The notes beneath the pieces were generated by a model. The model did no database searches and was not told where the DNA came from. It was given only the letters and a program-made list of their open reading frames with translations. Shown one piece after another: positions 1 to 11,225 of a stretch of 64,000 nt of DNA. Each line of letters begins with the position of its first letter. The first letter of the stretch is position 1. The stretch spans positions 124,001 to 188,000 of the forward strand of contig NZ_JAKVRD010000001.1 of NCBI RefSeq assembly GCF_022814865.1, in the 5' to 3' direction. This DNA is from Shimia aestuarii. GTDB lineage: Bacteria > Pseudomonadota > Alphaproteobacteria > Rhodobacterales > Rhodobacteraceae. Position numbers and translations under genes: made by a program.

Positions 1-57
1 CAGGCAGGGCATAGCTCGGCGATCTAAAAGCCGCTACCCTGCTACCCTGCTACGGCT

Positions 58-972
58 ATGCGACTGGTCTCTTTCAACGTGCAGAACATGCGACTGCGCG
101 GGTCCCGCCTCGACGGGGCCCGCGATCGCGACCTGCCCGAAGATCTCGGCCCCGCAGCCCCGCTTCTCGACGACTATGACCGCCGCCTGACCGCGCGTGT
201 CCTCGCCGAGGCGAATGCCGATATCATCGCGCTTCAGGAAGTCTTCGACCAAAAGACCCTCGACCATTTCCACGACGCCTTCCTCCTGCCCACAGGCACC
301 GCCCCCTACCCGTTTCGCACCTGCCTGCCCGGCAATGACGGGCGCGGGCTGGATGTGGCGCTCCTGTCTCGCATCGCGCCGCGCTCGGTCACGAGCCACG
401 CCGCCCTGACGCCCGCCGATCTCGCCCTGCGCACCCCCGCCGGGGTCAATCCCCGCGCACCGCTGTTTCGCCGTGACTGCCTCGAGATCGCCTTTGACGG
501 GCTCACGCTCTTTATCTGCCATTTCAAGGCGCCCTACCCCGATGTCGCCGCGACATGGCCCATTCGCAACCTCGAAGCCCGCGCCGTGCGCTGCCTGATT
601 GAGGCTCGCTTTGAAACGCCCGCATCCGCAAACTGGCTCGTCCTGGGCGATCTGAACCGCCCCCGCGCCGAAGACCCAGACGCGCTCCAGCCTCTGACCG
701 AAGGCTTTGGCATCGACCTCCTCAATCGCCTGCCGCGCGGCAGCCGCTGGAGCTATCACAATGCCCATGAAGGCTATACCGCGCGCCCTGACGCACTCAT
801 CGCCTCGCCAGCATTGGCCGCGTCCAATCCCGAAACCGTGCCGCGCCTGATCCGTTCCGGCCTCGGGCACGAGGCGACGGCCTACAAAGGCGACCGCCTG
901 CCCACCGTGGGCACCCACCGTCCCCACGCCTCGGACCATGCGGCCCTCGTCCTCGATCTCGACATATCCTGA
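58..972 (+). CDS. Endonuclease/exonuclease/phosphatase family protein
   Basis: The 304-residue protein carries the ordered motifs of the EEP (DNase I-like) metal-dependent phosphoesterase fold. There is an early Asn in SFNVQNM (N7), the metal-binding Glu in LQEVFD (E61), a GDLN motif (D198, N200) and a C-terminal SDH (S292-H294). Family members hydrolyse phosphodiester bonds in DNA, inositol phosphates or lipids; the substrate cannot be told from sequence. No signal peptide is visible, so it is probably cytoplasmic. There is no clear ribosome binding site at this ATG and a second ATG lies ten codons in. It converges on the yej operon with a 32-bp gap. Confidence 0.85.
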   Translation: MRLVSFNVQNMRLRGSRLDGARDRDLPEDLGPAAPLLDDYDRRLTARVLAEANADIIALQEVFDQKTLDHFHDAFLLPTGTAPYPFRTCLPGNDGRGLDVALLSRIAPRSVTSHAALTPADLALRTPAGVNPRAPLFRRDCLEIAFDGLTLFICHFKAPYPDVAATWPIRNLEARAVRCLIEARFETPASANWLVLGDLNRPRAEDPDALQPLTEGFGIDLLNRLPRGSRWSYHNAHEGYTARPDALIASPALAASNPETVPRLIRSGLGHEATAYKGDRLPTVGTHRPHASDHAALVLDLDIS

Positions 973-1004
973 CGCGCAAGGATTCTCGAAATCGCTTCGC
1001 CGCC

Positions 1005-2584
<1,580 letters not shown>

Positions 2585-2588
<4 letters not shown>

Positions 2589-2869
2589 AGACCGATGACT
2601 CCGTTTAGCACGAAGATGCCCCAAACCGTGCCCCCCGCAACGATCGCCAGACCGAGCCAGCCAAATACCTGCCGCCGCATCCGCGCGGCGACCGCATAAA
2701 CCGCCGAAACCAGCGTCGGCGCAAGAAGCGCCGCCTCCGGCCCCGTCATCCCCGACCGCACCGCCTCAATCCCGGCCCACGCAAGGATCATCAGCGACAT
2801 CACCATCGCCGTCCCCGCAAGGCCATTGATCTGGCACTGGGCTTTGCTCTCACAGACAGGCGCGCTCAT
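2585..2869 (-). CDS. Small membrane protein of unknown function inside the yej operon
   Basis: This 94-residue protein has about three hydrophobic segments (near residues 18-35, 44-62 and 68-92) separated by short polar turns such as RMRRQ, so it is probably an inner-membrane protein. It is translationally coupled on both sides: its ATG overlaps the yejE stop by 4 bp and its stop overlaps the yejF start by 4 bp. I do not recognise a family. The tight coupling suggests co-production with the importer, as an accessory subunit or a passenger. Confidence 0.75.
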
Positions 2870-3972
2870 GAAAAGGTCTTCCTCGGATCGAACGCATCCC
2901 GCACGCCTTCAAAGATAAAGACCAGAAGCGAGAGCATGATGGCAAAGGTGAAAAACGCAGTGAAGGCAAGCCACGGCGCCTGAAGGTTCTGCTTCGCCTG
3001 AAGCGTCAACTCGCCAAGGCTCGGCGCTGTCGAGGGCAGGCCAAAGCCAAGGAAATCCAAGCCCGCCAAAGTCGAAATCGTCCCCGTGACGATAAACGGC
3101 AGCATCGTCACCGTCGCCACCATCGCATTGGGGAGCATATGGCGGAACATGATGACCCGGTTGCTCACCCCCAACGCCTTCGCCGCGCGCACATACTCAA
3201 GGTTCCTTGCCCGCAGGAACTCGGCCCGGACAACCCCGACAAGCGCGGTCCATCCGAACAACACCGTGAGCAAGACAAGGAGCCAGAAACTTCGCCCCAG
3301 AATGGCGAACAGGATGATGATGACATAAAGGCTCGGCGTCGAAGACCATATCTCGATCACGCGCTGGAAAATAAGGTCGATCCAGCCGCCGAAATAGCCC
3401 TGTATCGCGCCTGCAATAATCCCGATCACGCTCGCCAGCGTGGTCACAACAAGCGTGAACAGGATCGAAAGACGGAAGCCATAAATCACCCGCGCCACCA
3501 CGTCGCGCTTGCGGTCATCCGTCCCAAGCCAGTTATGGCTGCTCGGCGGCAAGGGTGCCGCGCCGGGCTGATTGACGGGCGTATCATAGGAATAGGGGAT
3601 CGGCGGCCAGAGCGCCCAGCCCTTCTCGAACCCGTCTTCGGCATAGGTGCCCGCCGCGACCTCTTCGACAATCGCCTCCGGCTCGTCGAAACAGAATTCG
3701 ACACCCCCCGTCGCGATCAGACACTGCACAACCGGGTCTTTGTAATCCGCTTCCGTTCTGAAATCGCCGCCAAACGCCGTCTCCGGATAGAACTTTGCCA
3801 CCGGCGCATAGATCTCGCCCCGGTAGGAGACGAGGATCGGTTTGTCATTGGCCAGAAGCTCGGCAAAAAGCGAGACGAAAAACGCGATTGAGAAAATGAT
3901 AAGTGACCAATACGCTCGCCGGTTGCGCTTGAAATTCCGCCAGCGCCGCTGGTTCAGAGGAGACAATGCCAT
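2866..3972 (-). CDS. yejE: Peptide ABC transporter permease (YejE type)
   Basis: A 368-residue inner-membrane permease. It has an N-terminal transmembrane helix after a basic stretch (RRWRNFKRNRRAYWS), a long periplasmic insert of about 130 residues ending in HNWLGTDDRKRDV, and a C-terminal BPD-type permease domain with five or so helices and an EAA-like loop (RAKALGVSNRVIMFRHMLPN). The long insert with the LGTD motif is characteristic of YejE within the DppC/OppC family. Its start codon shares one base with the yejB stop, indicating coupled translation. Confidence 0.93.
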   Translation of the reverse strand: MALSPLNQRRWRNFKRNRRAYWSLIIFSIAFFVSLFAELLANDKPILVSYRGEIYAPVAKFYPETAFGGDFRTEADYKDPVVQCLIATGGVEFCFDEPEAIVEEVAAGTYAEDGFEKGWALWPPIPYSYDTPVNQPGAAPLPPSSHNWLGTDDRKRDVVARVIYGFRLSILFTLVVTTLASVIGIIAGAIQGYFGGWIDLIFQRVIEIWSSTPSLYVIIILFAILGRSFWLLVLLTVLFGWTALVGVVRAEFLRARNLEYVRAAKALGVSNRVIMFRHMLPNAMVATVTMLPFIVTGTISTLAGLDFLGFGLPSTAPSLGELTLQAKQNLQAPWLAFTAFFTFAIMLSLLVFIFEGVRDAFDPRKTFS

Positions 3973-5078
3973 CAGCCTTCCCTCTTCTCGAAATCAATAC
4001 GCGGATCGACAAGCACATACATCATGTCCGACAGAATCCCGACCACGAGGCCGATCAGGCCAAAGATGAACAATGTGCCGAAAATGACCGGGTAATCCCG
4101 CGCCACCGCCGCCTCAAAGCCAAGCCGCCCCAACCCATCGAGCGAAAAGATCGTCTCGATGATGAGCGAGCCGCCAAAGAACACCCCGATGAACACCGCC
4201 GGGAACCCCGCGATCACGATGAGCATCGCATTGCGGAACACGTGCCCATATAGGACACGCCCCTCGCTCAACCCCTTGGCCCGCGCGGTCATCACATAGT
4301 GCTTCTTGATCTCGTCGAGGAACGAATTCTTGGTCAAAAGCGTCAGCGTCGCAAAGGCCGAGATCGTCGAGGCCGCCACCGGCAGCGCGATATGCCAGGC
4401 ATAGTCCGCGATCTTGCCAAAGAAACTGAGCGTCTCGAAATCGTCCGAGGTCAGCCCCCGCAGCGGGAATATCTTCCAGTATGACCCGCCCGCGAACAGC
4501 ACCAACAACAGGATCGCGAACAGGAAGCCCGGGATCGCATAGGCCACGATGATCGCCCCCGAGGTCCATGTATCAAAGGGCGACCCATCCTTGACCGCCT
4601 TGCGAATACCCAACGGGATCGACACCAGATAGGCAATGAGCGTCGACCAGAGGCCAAGCGTGATCGACACCGGCATCTTCTCGAGAACAAGGTCAATCAC
4701 GCTGATCTTGCGGAAATAGCTCTCCCCGAAATCAAGCCGCATGTAATTGCCAAGCATGGTGAAAAACCGCTCAAGCGGTGGCTTGTCGAACCCAAACTCC
4801 TTCTCCAGCTCGGCGATGAATTCCGGCGGCAAGCCCTGCGCACCCGCATATTTGCTGCCGCCTCCGCCGCCGCCGGTAAATTCCTCGGTCTCAAGGGTAG
4901 TCGCATCCTGTCCGCCGCCCGCAAAGCCTTCGAACACGTCGCCCTGCCCTTGGATTTGGGCGATGACCTGTTCGACCGGCCCGCCCGGAACGAATTGCAC
5001 AAGGGTGAAGTTGATGATCATGATCCCAAGAAGCGTCGGGATGATGAGCAGCAACCGTCGGAGAATATAGGCGCCCAT
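3972..5078 (-). CDS. yejB: Peptide ABC transporter permease (YejB type)
   Basis: A 368-residue DppB/OppB-type permease. The first helix ([20 protein letters not shown]) is followed by the family motif FVPGGPVEQ, then a Gly-rich periplasmic loop including GGGGGG (around residues 70-75), and a C-terminal permease domain with [20 protein letters not shown] as the cytoplasmic EAA loop that docks on the ATPase. It pairs with the adjacent YejE to form the channel. It starts 7 bp after the solute-binding protein gene ends. Confidence 0.93.
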   Translation of the reverse strand: MGAYILRRLLLIIPTLLGIMIINFTLVQFVPGGPVEQVIAQIQGQGDVFEGFAGGGQDATTLETEEFTGGGGGGSKYAGAQGLPPEFIAELEKEFGFDKPPLERFFTMLGNYMRLDFGESYFRKISVIDLVLEKMPVSITLGLWSTLIAYLVSIPLGIRKAVKDGSPFDTWTSGAIIVAYAIPGFLFAILLLVLFAGGSYWKIFPLRGLTSDDFETLSFFGKIADYAWHIALPVAASTISAFATLTLLTKNSFLDEIKKHYVMTARAKGLSEGRVLYGHVFRNAMLIVIAGFPAVFIGVFFGGSLIIETIFSLDGLGRLGFEAAVARDYPVIFGTLFIFGLIGLVVGILSDMMYVLVDPRIDFEKREG

Positions 5079-5085
5079 GCGGCCG

Positions 5086-7026
5086 TTACCTCAATGCGCC
5101 GGCGGCTTTGAGCTCTGCCGCCTTATCCGCGTTGAACCACCAGAAATCCAGAACCCCAAGCGCATAGCGCGGCAGCGGTTCGGGATACTCATACTGATCG
5201 AAATACGCGACCCAGCTCGAGTCGTTATACCAGACCGGGATCATGAACCGCTCCCAGCGCAGCACCCGGTCCAGTGCCATAAGCGCCACATCGCGGTCCT
5301 CGCTGGTCTCGGTCTCGAGCGAGATATTGATGATCTTGTCGACAAGCGGGCTGGCAAGCCCCGCCGGGTTGAAAAGGCTGAACGCCGCCTCGTCCGATCC
5401 ATAGCGCTGCATGAGGCCCGTGCCGGTATCAAGGAACGCCACATAGCTATCATAGATGAGGTCATAATCCCGGTCCCGCTCACGTAGCGTATATTGCGCC
5501 GGATCGACCTTCTCCATCTCCGCCGCGATCCCCATCTTTTGCAGGTTCGAGACAAAAACCTCCACAAACGCGCCAAGCGTCGCCGAGGACGAAGACGGGA
5601 TCGGGAAGTTGATCGTCAGCAAATCGCCCTCCGCATTGCGCCGCATCCCGTCATCGCCGACGGCCCAACCCGCCCCATCCAAGAGCTTCATCGCGGTGCG
5701 CAGGTTGCGCCGGTCAATCTCGCGCGCGGGGCTCGAGCTATGCGCCATCACCGCCGGTTCGTTGAGGATTTCCTCCGGAACAAGGTCGCCAAGGCTCTCG
5801 AGCAACGCCCGCTCCTTGCCTTCCGGCACGCCCTTGGCCTCGGTCGGCGCGCCCTGCACGAAGGAATGGCGCTGTTTGAAAAGGCCATATTGCAGCGATT
5901 CATTGGTCCATTCGAAATTATAGGCAAGCGAGATCGCCTCGCGCACGTCGCGATCCTGAAGCGTCTCGCGCCCGAGGTTGAAGATGATGCCGGTCGGGGT
6001 CGGCGGGGTGCCATCCGGCAACTCCTCCTTCACGACCCAGCCCTTCGCGATCCCCGGAAATTCGTACCCGGTCGCCCATTGCTTGGAATTGCCTTCGCTG
6101 CGGAACGTGTATTCGCCTGCCTTGAACGCCTCGAACGCAGCCGAGTCATCGGCGAAATACTCGATGCGGATACGGTCGAAATTGTGCCGCCCCTGATTGA
6201 TCGGCAGGTCCGCGCCCCAATAGTCAGGGTTGCGCTTGTAGACGATGCGGCGATTGATGTCGTAGCTCTCGATCATATAGGGGCCAGAGCCGGGCGACAC
6301 CTCCATCCGCGGCTCGTCCAGCCGCGCGCCGGTTTCTTCGTACCACGCCTTGGACCAAACCGGCACACCGCCCACTTGATCGATAAGGCTGCGCCGCGAA
6401 ATCCCCTCCGCAAAGGTGAACTTCACCGTGTGATCGTCCAAAGCCTCGGCGCTCAACACCCGCTTCTTCACCGCCTGCGCATAGGACGGCAAGCCCTGTT
6501 CCAAAAGAAGATTATGGCTAAACACCACATCATGCGCCGTCACCGGCGTGCCGTCCGCAAACCGCGCCTCGGGGCGCATATGGAAAATGACCCAGGTCTT
6601 GCCCTCGTCATACTCAAGGCTTTCGGCCAATAGCCCGTAGGATTCGCCATAAGCATCCGCCGGCGCGCCGCCACCCGAGGCCGGCATCTCCCCCAACAGG
6701 CTTTCATACATCATCCAGCTATAACGCCCCGCGCGGCCCTTGCGGCTATAGGGGTTGAGCGAATCAAACGTCCCCGGCGCCCAGAGCGAGATTTCTCCGC
6801 CCTTGGGCGCGTCCGGATTCACATAGTCGAAATGCGGGTAGTCCGCCGGATAGGTCAGGTCGCCGAAATAAGAATAGCCATGGCTGCGGATGATCCCATC
6901 CTCCTCCTGGCTTCTGACCTGCCCCGCCGCGATCATCACGCCAAGTGCCGCCGCCCCGGCAACAAGCCATCGCCCAAGAAGGGCGGGCATCGGTCTCTGG
7001 GCTACTGCGGCACGCGATCGGGACAT
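5086..7026 (-). CDS. yejA: Extracellular solute-binding protein, peptide family 5 (YejA type)
   Basis: A 646-residue periplasmic binding protein of SBP family 5. After an N-terminal signal peptide (hydrophobic core [15 protein letters not shown], probable cleavage after VRS or RSQ) comes the typical start [28 protein letters not shown] follows, and a long Dpp/Opp-like body ends in [10 protein letters not shown]. It captures the substrate for the YejBEF importer and is the first gene of the operon. I chose the ATG at 7026 because it directly precedes the signal peptide; an in-frame ATG at 7077 would add an unlikely polar leader. Confidence 0.92.
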   Translation of the reverse strand: MSRSRAAVAQRPMPALLGRWLVAGAAALGVMIAAGQVRSQEEDGIIRSHGYSYFGDLTYPADYPHFDYVNPDAPKGGEISLWAPGTFDSLNPYSRKGRAGRYSWMMYESLLGEMPASGGGAPADAYGESYGLLAESLEYDEGKTWVIFHMRPEARFADGTPVTAHDVVFSHNLLLEQGLPSYAQAVKKRVLSAEALDDHTVKFTFAEGISRRSLIDQVGGVPVWSKAWYEETGARLDEPRMEVSPGSGPYMIESYDINRRIVYKRNPDYWGADLPINQGRHNFDRIRIEYFADDSAAFEAFKAGEYTFRSEGNSKQWATGYEFPGIAKGWVVKEELPDGTPPTPTGIIFNLGRETLQDRDVREAISLAYNFEWTNESLQYGLFKQRHSFVQGAPTEAKGVPEGKERALLESLGDLVPEEILNEPAVMAHSSSPAREIDRRNLRTAMKLLDGAGWAVGDDGMRRNAEGDLLTINFPIPSSSSATLGAFVEVFVSNLQKMGIAAEMEKVDPAQYTLRERDRDYDLIYDSYVAFLDTGTGLMQRYGSDEAAFSLFNPAGLASPLVDKIINISLETETSEDRDVALMALDRVLRWERFMIPVWYNDSSWVAYFDQYEYPEPLPRYALGVLDFWWFNADKAAELKAAGALR

Positions 7027-7171
7027 GGCTCTTCCTCTGACTGTCGGATGATCTGGATCATTCTCGTTGCCGGTCAAGCTAATGGTCAGGCGCCCCCCTG
7101 TTCAAGGCAGGAATGGCTCAACACCCCGTGAAATAGCGCGAAACGCTGTCCCGTCTTCCTCTTGCCCGAAA

Positions 7172-7218
7172 TATCCCGGGGTGAATTGGGCCAAAGGCCC
7201 AAGAGGGGCTGGCCCCTC
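7172..7218. repeat. Two back-to-back hairpins, probable dispersed repeat
   Basis: After an ATATCCCGGGGTGAA lead there are two adjacent perfect hairpins: TTGGGCC-AAA-GGCCCAA (7186-7202) and GAGGGGC-TG-GCCCCTC (7203-7218). Neither has a T tract. The arrangement resembles short palindromic intergenic elements that I associate with Rhodobacterales genomes; that link is from memory and not tested here. Confidence 0.5.
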
Positions 7219-7234
7219 CCCCCGACCGCCACAA

Positions 7235-7267
7235 AGAAAAAGGGCCGCTGCATCGCTGCAACGGCCC
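7235..7267 (-). terminator. Intrinsic terminator of the cytochrome c gene
   Basis: On the minus strand, GGGCCG and CGGCCC enclose an inner TGCA/TGCA pairing and are followed by TTTTTCTTTG. It lies about 25 bp beyond the cytochrome gene's stop codon, the expected place for a Rho-independent terminator. Confidence 0.75.
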
Positions 7268-7291
7268 CCGAATTCTGGCTCTCGCGCCCGA

Positions 7292-7819
7292 TCAGTCGTC
7301 GAGGCTGTCGAGATAGGCGATGAGGTTCGCGCGATCCTTGGCTTTGCCAAGACCGTTGAAGGACATCGCAGTGCCCGGCGCAAAGGATTTCGGCTTCTCG
7401 AGGAAGGCGTCGAGGTTCTCCGGCGTCCACACATCGGCCACGGCCACGAGGCTGCCCGAATAGCCAAAGCCATCAACCGACCCCACGGCGCGATTCACAA
7501 CACCAAAGAGGTGCGGACCAGTGCCGTTTTCACCGTCTTCAACCTTGTGGCAGGCGCGGCATTTGCCGAACACCTTGGCGCCCTTGCCCACATCAGCAGA
7601 GGCCAGCAATTCTTCGAGGGTCGGCTCGGCTTCTGCCGCTTCGTTGCCGCCTTCATCTGCGCCTTCGACCTCGATCACATAGGCTTGCTCGGCGTGATCG
7701 CCGTGGCCACCGGCACCTGTGTGATACAGAACCTCTGCACCCCATTTGCCGAGAAGGAAGATAAGCAGAGCGCCGCAAAATGCGCCCAGCGTCTTGGTCA
7801 TTGTCATCGTGTCAAACAT
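7292..7819 (-). CDS. Membrane-anchored c-type cytochrome (CycM/c552-like)
   Basis: A 175-residue protein with an uncleaved N-terminal anchor (hydrophobic residues 11-24). An acidic Ala/Glu linker (45-70) precedes one class I cytochrome c domain. The haem site is CRACH (C87, C90, H91) and the likely axial Met is M152 in PGTAMSF. Membrane-bound cytochromes of this kind carry electrons from the bc1 complex to terminal oxidases in alphaproteobacteria. I chose the ATG at 7819, which precedes the anchor; the longer frame adds a polar stretch. It is divergent from pheA. Confidence 0.85.
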   Translation of the reverse strand: MFDTMTMTKTLGAFCGALLIFLLGKWGAEVLYHTGAGGHGDHAEQAYVIEVEGADEGGNEAAEAEPTLEELLASADVGKGAKVFGKCRACHKVEDGENGTGPHLFGVVNRAVGSVDGFGYSGSLVAVADVWTPENLDAFLEKPKSFAPGTAMSFNGLGKAKDRANLIAYLDSLDD

Positions 7820-7936
7820 GCTACGGTTCCGTTTCGTGGCGTTTGCCGGGTATCTATCCGCTTCCCTGCCTCGAACGCAAGGTGTAGTTAGCGCGACCAA
7901 TGGGTCAAATTGCCCAAGAAGCAGGAAAATTTACCA

Positions 7937-8776
7937 ATGACGAACCGCATCGCTTTCCAGGGGGAACCCGGCGCCTATTCGCATCAGGCCTGTCACGAGG
8001 CCCGCCCCGACATGGAGGCCCTGCCCTGCGACACCTTCGAAGAAGTGATCGACGCGGTGCGCTCGGGCGCAGCCGATCTTGCCATGCTGCCCATTGAAAA
8101 CACGACCTATGGCCGCGTCGCCGACATCCATCGCCTGCTCCCCGAAAGCGGGCTGCATATCGTGGACGAGGCCTTTGTACGCGTGCGCATCGCGCTGATG
8201 GGCCTGCCCGGCGTGCCGCTTGACGAGATCGAAACCGTGCGCGCCCACCTTGTCCTCCTGCCGCAATCCGCGGGCTTCCTGCAACGCCACGCCATCAAGG
8301 GCACCGCCGCCGCCGATAGCGCGGGCGCGGCGCGTGAGCTCGTCGCCTCGGGCATCCGCTCGCAAGGCGTGCTTGCCTCAGAACTTGCCGCCGACATCTA
8401 CGGTCTCGACGTGCTCGCCTCCGATATCGAGGACCACGGCCACAACACGACCCGCTTTGTCATCATGTCGCGCGAACCCGACCATAGCCGCCGCGGCGAA
8501 ATCGCGATGATGACCACCTTCGTCTTCGAGGTCCGCAACATCCCCGCCGCCCTCTACAAGGCGATGGGCGGTTTCGCGACCAACGGTGTCAACATGACCA
8601 AGCTCGAAAGCTACATGGTCGACGGAAACTTTACCGCGACCCGCTTCTATGCCGATATCGAGGGCCATCCCGACGATCCGCCCGTGCGCCGCGCGCTCGA
8701 GGAGTTGGACTATTTCACCAACTCCCTCAACATCCTCGGCGTCTACCCGGCGGCCGCGCCCCGGCACCTCGACTAG
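7937..8776 (+). CDS. pheA: Prephenate dehydratase
   Basis: A 279-residue enzyme that decarboxylates and dehydrates prephenate to phenylpyruvate in phenylalanine synthesis. The catalytic domain starts IAFQGEPGAYSHQAC and contains the NTTRFVIMSR motif, whose Thr-Arg-Phe is conserved in the family. A C-terminal ACT domain (ALYKAMGGFATNGVNMTKLE) gives feedback control by phenylalanine. No chorismate mutase domain is fused; a separate chorismate mutase is encoded at 36379. The ATG at 7937 has an AGGA box upstream and matches the family start. Confidence 0.93.
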   Translation: MTNRIAFQGEPGAYSHQACHEARPDMEALPCDTFEEVIDAVRSGAADLAMLPIENTTYGRVADIHRLLPESGLHIVDEAFVRVRIALMGLPGVPLDEIETVRAHLVLLPQSAGFLQRHAIKGTAAADSAGAARELVASGIRSQGVLASELAADIYGLDVLASDIEDHGHNTTRFVIMSREPDHSRRGEIAMMTTFVFEVRNIPAALYKAMGGFATNGVNMTKLESYMVDGNFTATRFYADIEGHPDDPPVRRALEELDYFTNSLNILGVYPAAAPRHLD

Positions 8777-9552
8777 GCGCGCGACGCGCCCTGCGCGCAC
8801 TCTGTGAAATAGGTCTCGCCGTGACGCTGCACGGCGAGCGCCGTCGCCGCCAAGGCGCCAACGCCAAAGAACTCTCCCGCCTCTTCGAGAATCATGATGA
8901 CGCCCCGAAGAAACTCGGCCTCTTCGGGCAAGGCGATACAGAGCATATCAAGCCCGATCCCACCCCCGACCAAGAGAGCAAAGGCCCAGAACACCGCAAG
9001 GAGAATCCCGCCATCCCCTGCCCGTCTGCGCCCAAGGCTCCAGACCAGAAGCAGCACGAAAAACGCCCCGGCAAGCGCCCAGGCGAGGATTTCTCCACTG
9101 TCTTGCGCCCGCACGAACGGCAAGGCTCCAAGGTCGAAAGACCGCACGAGAAACGCGCCAAACCTCTCATGATATTGCAGGGAATCATCGGCAAGAATGA
9201 AGACCATCACCACGCCAAGCACGAAGAGAAGCCGCCCGCGATGCCGCGCATAGGCCGCGAGAAACATCGCCGCACCAAAGAACTCCACCGTGAAGCAGAC
9301 CGTTTCCCCGAAACTGCCGTCCCGGTCTAATCCGATGACATCGCGGAACCCGCGCACAGCAACAAGATCGTCAGGCATTTGCGAGAATAGAAAGACCACA
9401 AGGTCCGCCCCGGCAAACGCGAGGATCACAAACCCAAGAGCCGCAAAAATGGCCCCTGCAAGGCCCCGCGTGACCGGATCGCCCGCCGCAAGAGCAACGA
9501 GCCGCGCCATATCGGCCCGCATCCTCAAATGGCGTTGCCATTGCATTGGCAA
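8773..9552 (-). CDS. Multi-pass membrane protein of unknown function
   Basis: A 259-residue protein with about six hydrophobic segments, including AGAIFAALGFVILAFAGADL, FGAAMFLAAYA, LLFVLGVVMVFILAD, ILAWALAGAFFVLLLVW, LLAVFWAFALLVGGGIGLDM and a last one near GVGALAATALAV. Charged residues lie at membrane boundaries (DDSLQYHERF, LEEAGEFF), which could form a functional site. I recognise no family. Starts at residues 11 or 15 are also possible. Its stop overlaps the 3' end of pheA by 4 bp in convergent orientation. Confidence 0.65.
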   Translation of the reverse strand: MPMQWQRHLRMRADMARLVALAAGDPVTRGLAGAIFAALGFVILAFAGADLVVFLFSQMPDDLVAVRGFRDVIGLDRDGSFGETVCFTVEFFGAAMFLAAYARHRGRLLFVLGVVMVFILADDSLQYHERFGAFLVRSFDLGALPFVRAQDSGEILAWALAGAFFVLLLVWSLGRRRAGDGGILLAVFWAFALLVGGGIGLDMLCIALPEEAEFLRGVIMILEEAGEFFGVGALAATALAVQRHGETYFTECAQGASRA

Positions 9553-9570
9553 AGACGTCGCAGCACCCCG

Positions 9571-10041
9571 TTACGCCATCTTCGCGGCGCGATCTTCCAT
9601 GTCGCGTGCCACGGTCGCGAGGCGCTGCTCGAACCGTTTCATAACGCTGCCCCGAGCAAGCTTGAAAGACTGCAACAAGAGCCGCGCCGAAAGCGTCTGT
9701 GGCTTGAGATCCGCCATCAGGCTAAGCCGGGTACGGGTCTTGGAGAGCGCCACAAGCATGAACTCGACCTGAGCATCCATGCCCTGCATCTTGACCGCGA
9801 GGGTGATCTGGTTGGGGCGCTCAAACTCGGTGATCTCAATACGCGCCTTGCGCGGTTTGCCACGATACTTGAACGATGCCGTCCAGGTCGCGCCAACGCC
9901 CTGCTTTTTGCTGGCATCATCGCGTGAAATTTCGATTCCACGGCGCAAGGCCGACCGTTCATGGCGCTCGAAATCGACAAGCATGTCGAAGACTTTTTCG
10001 ATCGGTGCCTCGAGATCTTCCTTGGCTTTGAACTTCATCAC
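9571..10041 (-). CDS. SRPBCC (START-like) family protein
   Basis: A 156-residue protein beginning MKFKAKEDLEAPIEKVFDML, the typical first strand and helix of the polyketide cyclase/START-like fold, followed by TWTASFKYRGKPRKARIEI and a long C-terminal helix. Members bind small hydrophobic ligands or act in lipid or cofactor handling. No catalytic residues can be assigned. It stands between the unknown membrane protein and nudC on the same strand and may be co-transcribed. Confidence 0.75.
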   Translation of the reverse strand: MMKFKAKEDLEAPIEKVFDMLVDFERHERSALRRGIEISRDDASKKQGVGATWTASFKYRGKPRKARIEITEFERPNQITLAVKMQGMDAQVEFMLVALSKTRTRLSLMADLKPQTLSARLLLQSFKLARGSVMKRFEQRLATVARDMEDRAAKMA

Positions 10042-10096
10042 TCGCCCCTCATGGTCTTCTCAACAGCGCGCGTTTCTTTTCCATGTCCAATAGTCG

Positions 10097-11056
10097 CTAA
10101 CCAAGCCTGTCCGCAAGCCAGTTGCGCAGGATAAAATGGGCAATTGCGCCCTTTCGCGCGGGTTTAAGCACCGGATGCTGCCCGGCAAAGGCGGCCATCA
10201 TCTCTTCGCGACTGACCCAGATCGCGTCCTCGATCTCCGCCGGGTCAATGGTGATCTCCCGGCCCAGCGCCTCACCGCGACATCCGAACATAAGCGACGC
10301 CGGAAAGGCCCAAGGCTGACTCGCAAGGTAGTCGACCGCCCCGACCCGCACGCCCGCTTCTTCAAAGACCTCGCGCCGCACCGCCGCCTCGAGCGTCTCG
10401 CCAGGCTCCACGAACCCCGCGAGAAGCGAATACATCCCCTCCGGCCAGCCGGGACTGCGCCCCATCAACACGCTGTTGCCATGGGTGATGAGCATGATGA
10501 CAACCGGGTCCGTGCGCGGGAAATGCGAGGCGCTGCAAGACGGGCAATCCCGCTGCCAGCCCGCCATCGACATCGCGCTCTCGGCGCCGCAACGGGCACA
10601 GAACCGGTGCGAGCGATGCCAGAGGAACAAGGCCCGCGCCGTCGCCGCAAGCTCCGCATCCCGCGCGTCGAGCCGCGTCATCACGCCCCGCAATTCGGCA
10701 AAGACCTGCCCCGCCTGCAAATCGGGATGCTGCTGCTCGCTCGGATCGAAGAACCCTTCAAGCGCCGCCTTGTCAAACGCCTCCGGCTCCCAAGCCGAAA
10801 TATCCGTCGCGAAACAGCCGCCCGTATCCTCAAGACCAAGGAAAATCGGCTCCGCCCGCGCCGCGCCCAATGCCGGATGATCAAGCGGCAGACGCACGAG
10901 CCTGTCGCGTCCCTCCCCCTCGACAAGCGGTTTGCCACGCCAAAGCACGATGGTCCGGCTTGCCTTGTCCTGCCGAAGCTGTCCCAGATCGCCGCGCAAA
11001 TGCGCCGCCCGGTCAAGCCCCGATCCTCCGAATGTCACCGTTTCGGCATGTCTCAT
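10097..11056 (-). CDS. nudC: NAD(H) pyrophosphatase, Nudix family
   Basis: A 319-residue NudC. A four-Cys zinc ribbon (FCARCGAES ... DCPSCSASHF) precedes the Nudix box GFVEPGETLEAAVRREVFEE and the family-specific SQPWAFPASLM motif, close to the SQPWPFPxS that marks NAD(H)-hydrolysing members. It cleaves NAD(H) to NMN(H) and AMP and can remove NAD caps from RNA. I prefer the ATG at 11056 (MRHAETV); the frame extends 12 codons further. It is divergent from the nucleotidase gene. Confidence 0.92.
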   Translation of the reverse strand: MRHAETVTFGGSGLDRAAHLRGDLGQLRQDKASRTIVLWRGKPLVEGEGRDRLVRLPLDHPALGAARAEPIFLGLEDTGGCFATDISAWEPEAFDKAALEGFFDPSEQQHPDLQAGQVFAELRGVMTRLDARDAELAATARALFLWHRSHRFCARCGAESAMSMAGWQRDCPSCSASHFPRTDPVVIMLITHGNSVLMGRSPGWPEGMYSLLAGFVEPGETLEAAVRREVFEEAGVRVGAVDYLASQPWAFPASLMFGCRGEALGREITIDPAEIEDAIWVSREEMMAAFAGQHPVLKPARKGAIAHFILRNWLADRLG

Positions 11057-11225
11057 GCGCGTGCTCCCTGCCTGCTGCCAAAGACATGACATGCCTGCCC
11101 GCTTTCCTCAACAACCCCCTGAATCTGAACTTCTTTGCAATTGCCCCCTTTCCGCGTCGCAAGTTTCTGCTAGATACAGTGATAGAGTGTTTACGCGCCC
11201 CAATTCACACGTATAAGGCGATTTC

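Noticed and set aside
1-57. Short GCTACCCT repeats at the window edge
   Set aside because: Only two and a half copies of 8 bp, too few to call a repeat element, and the context is cut by the window.
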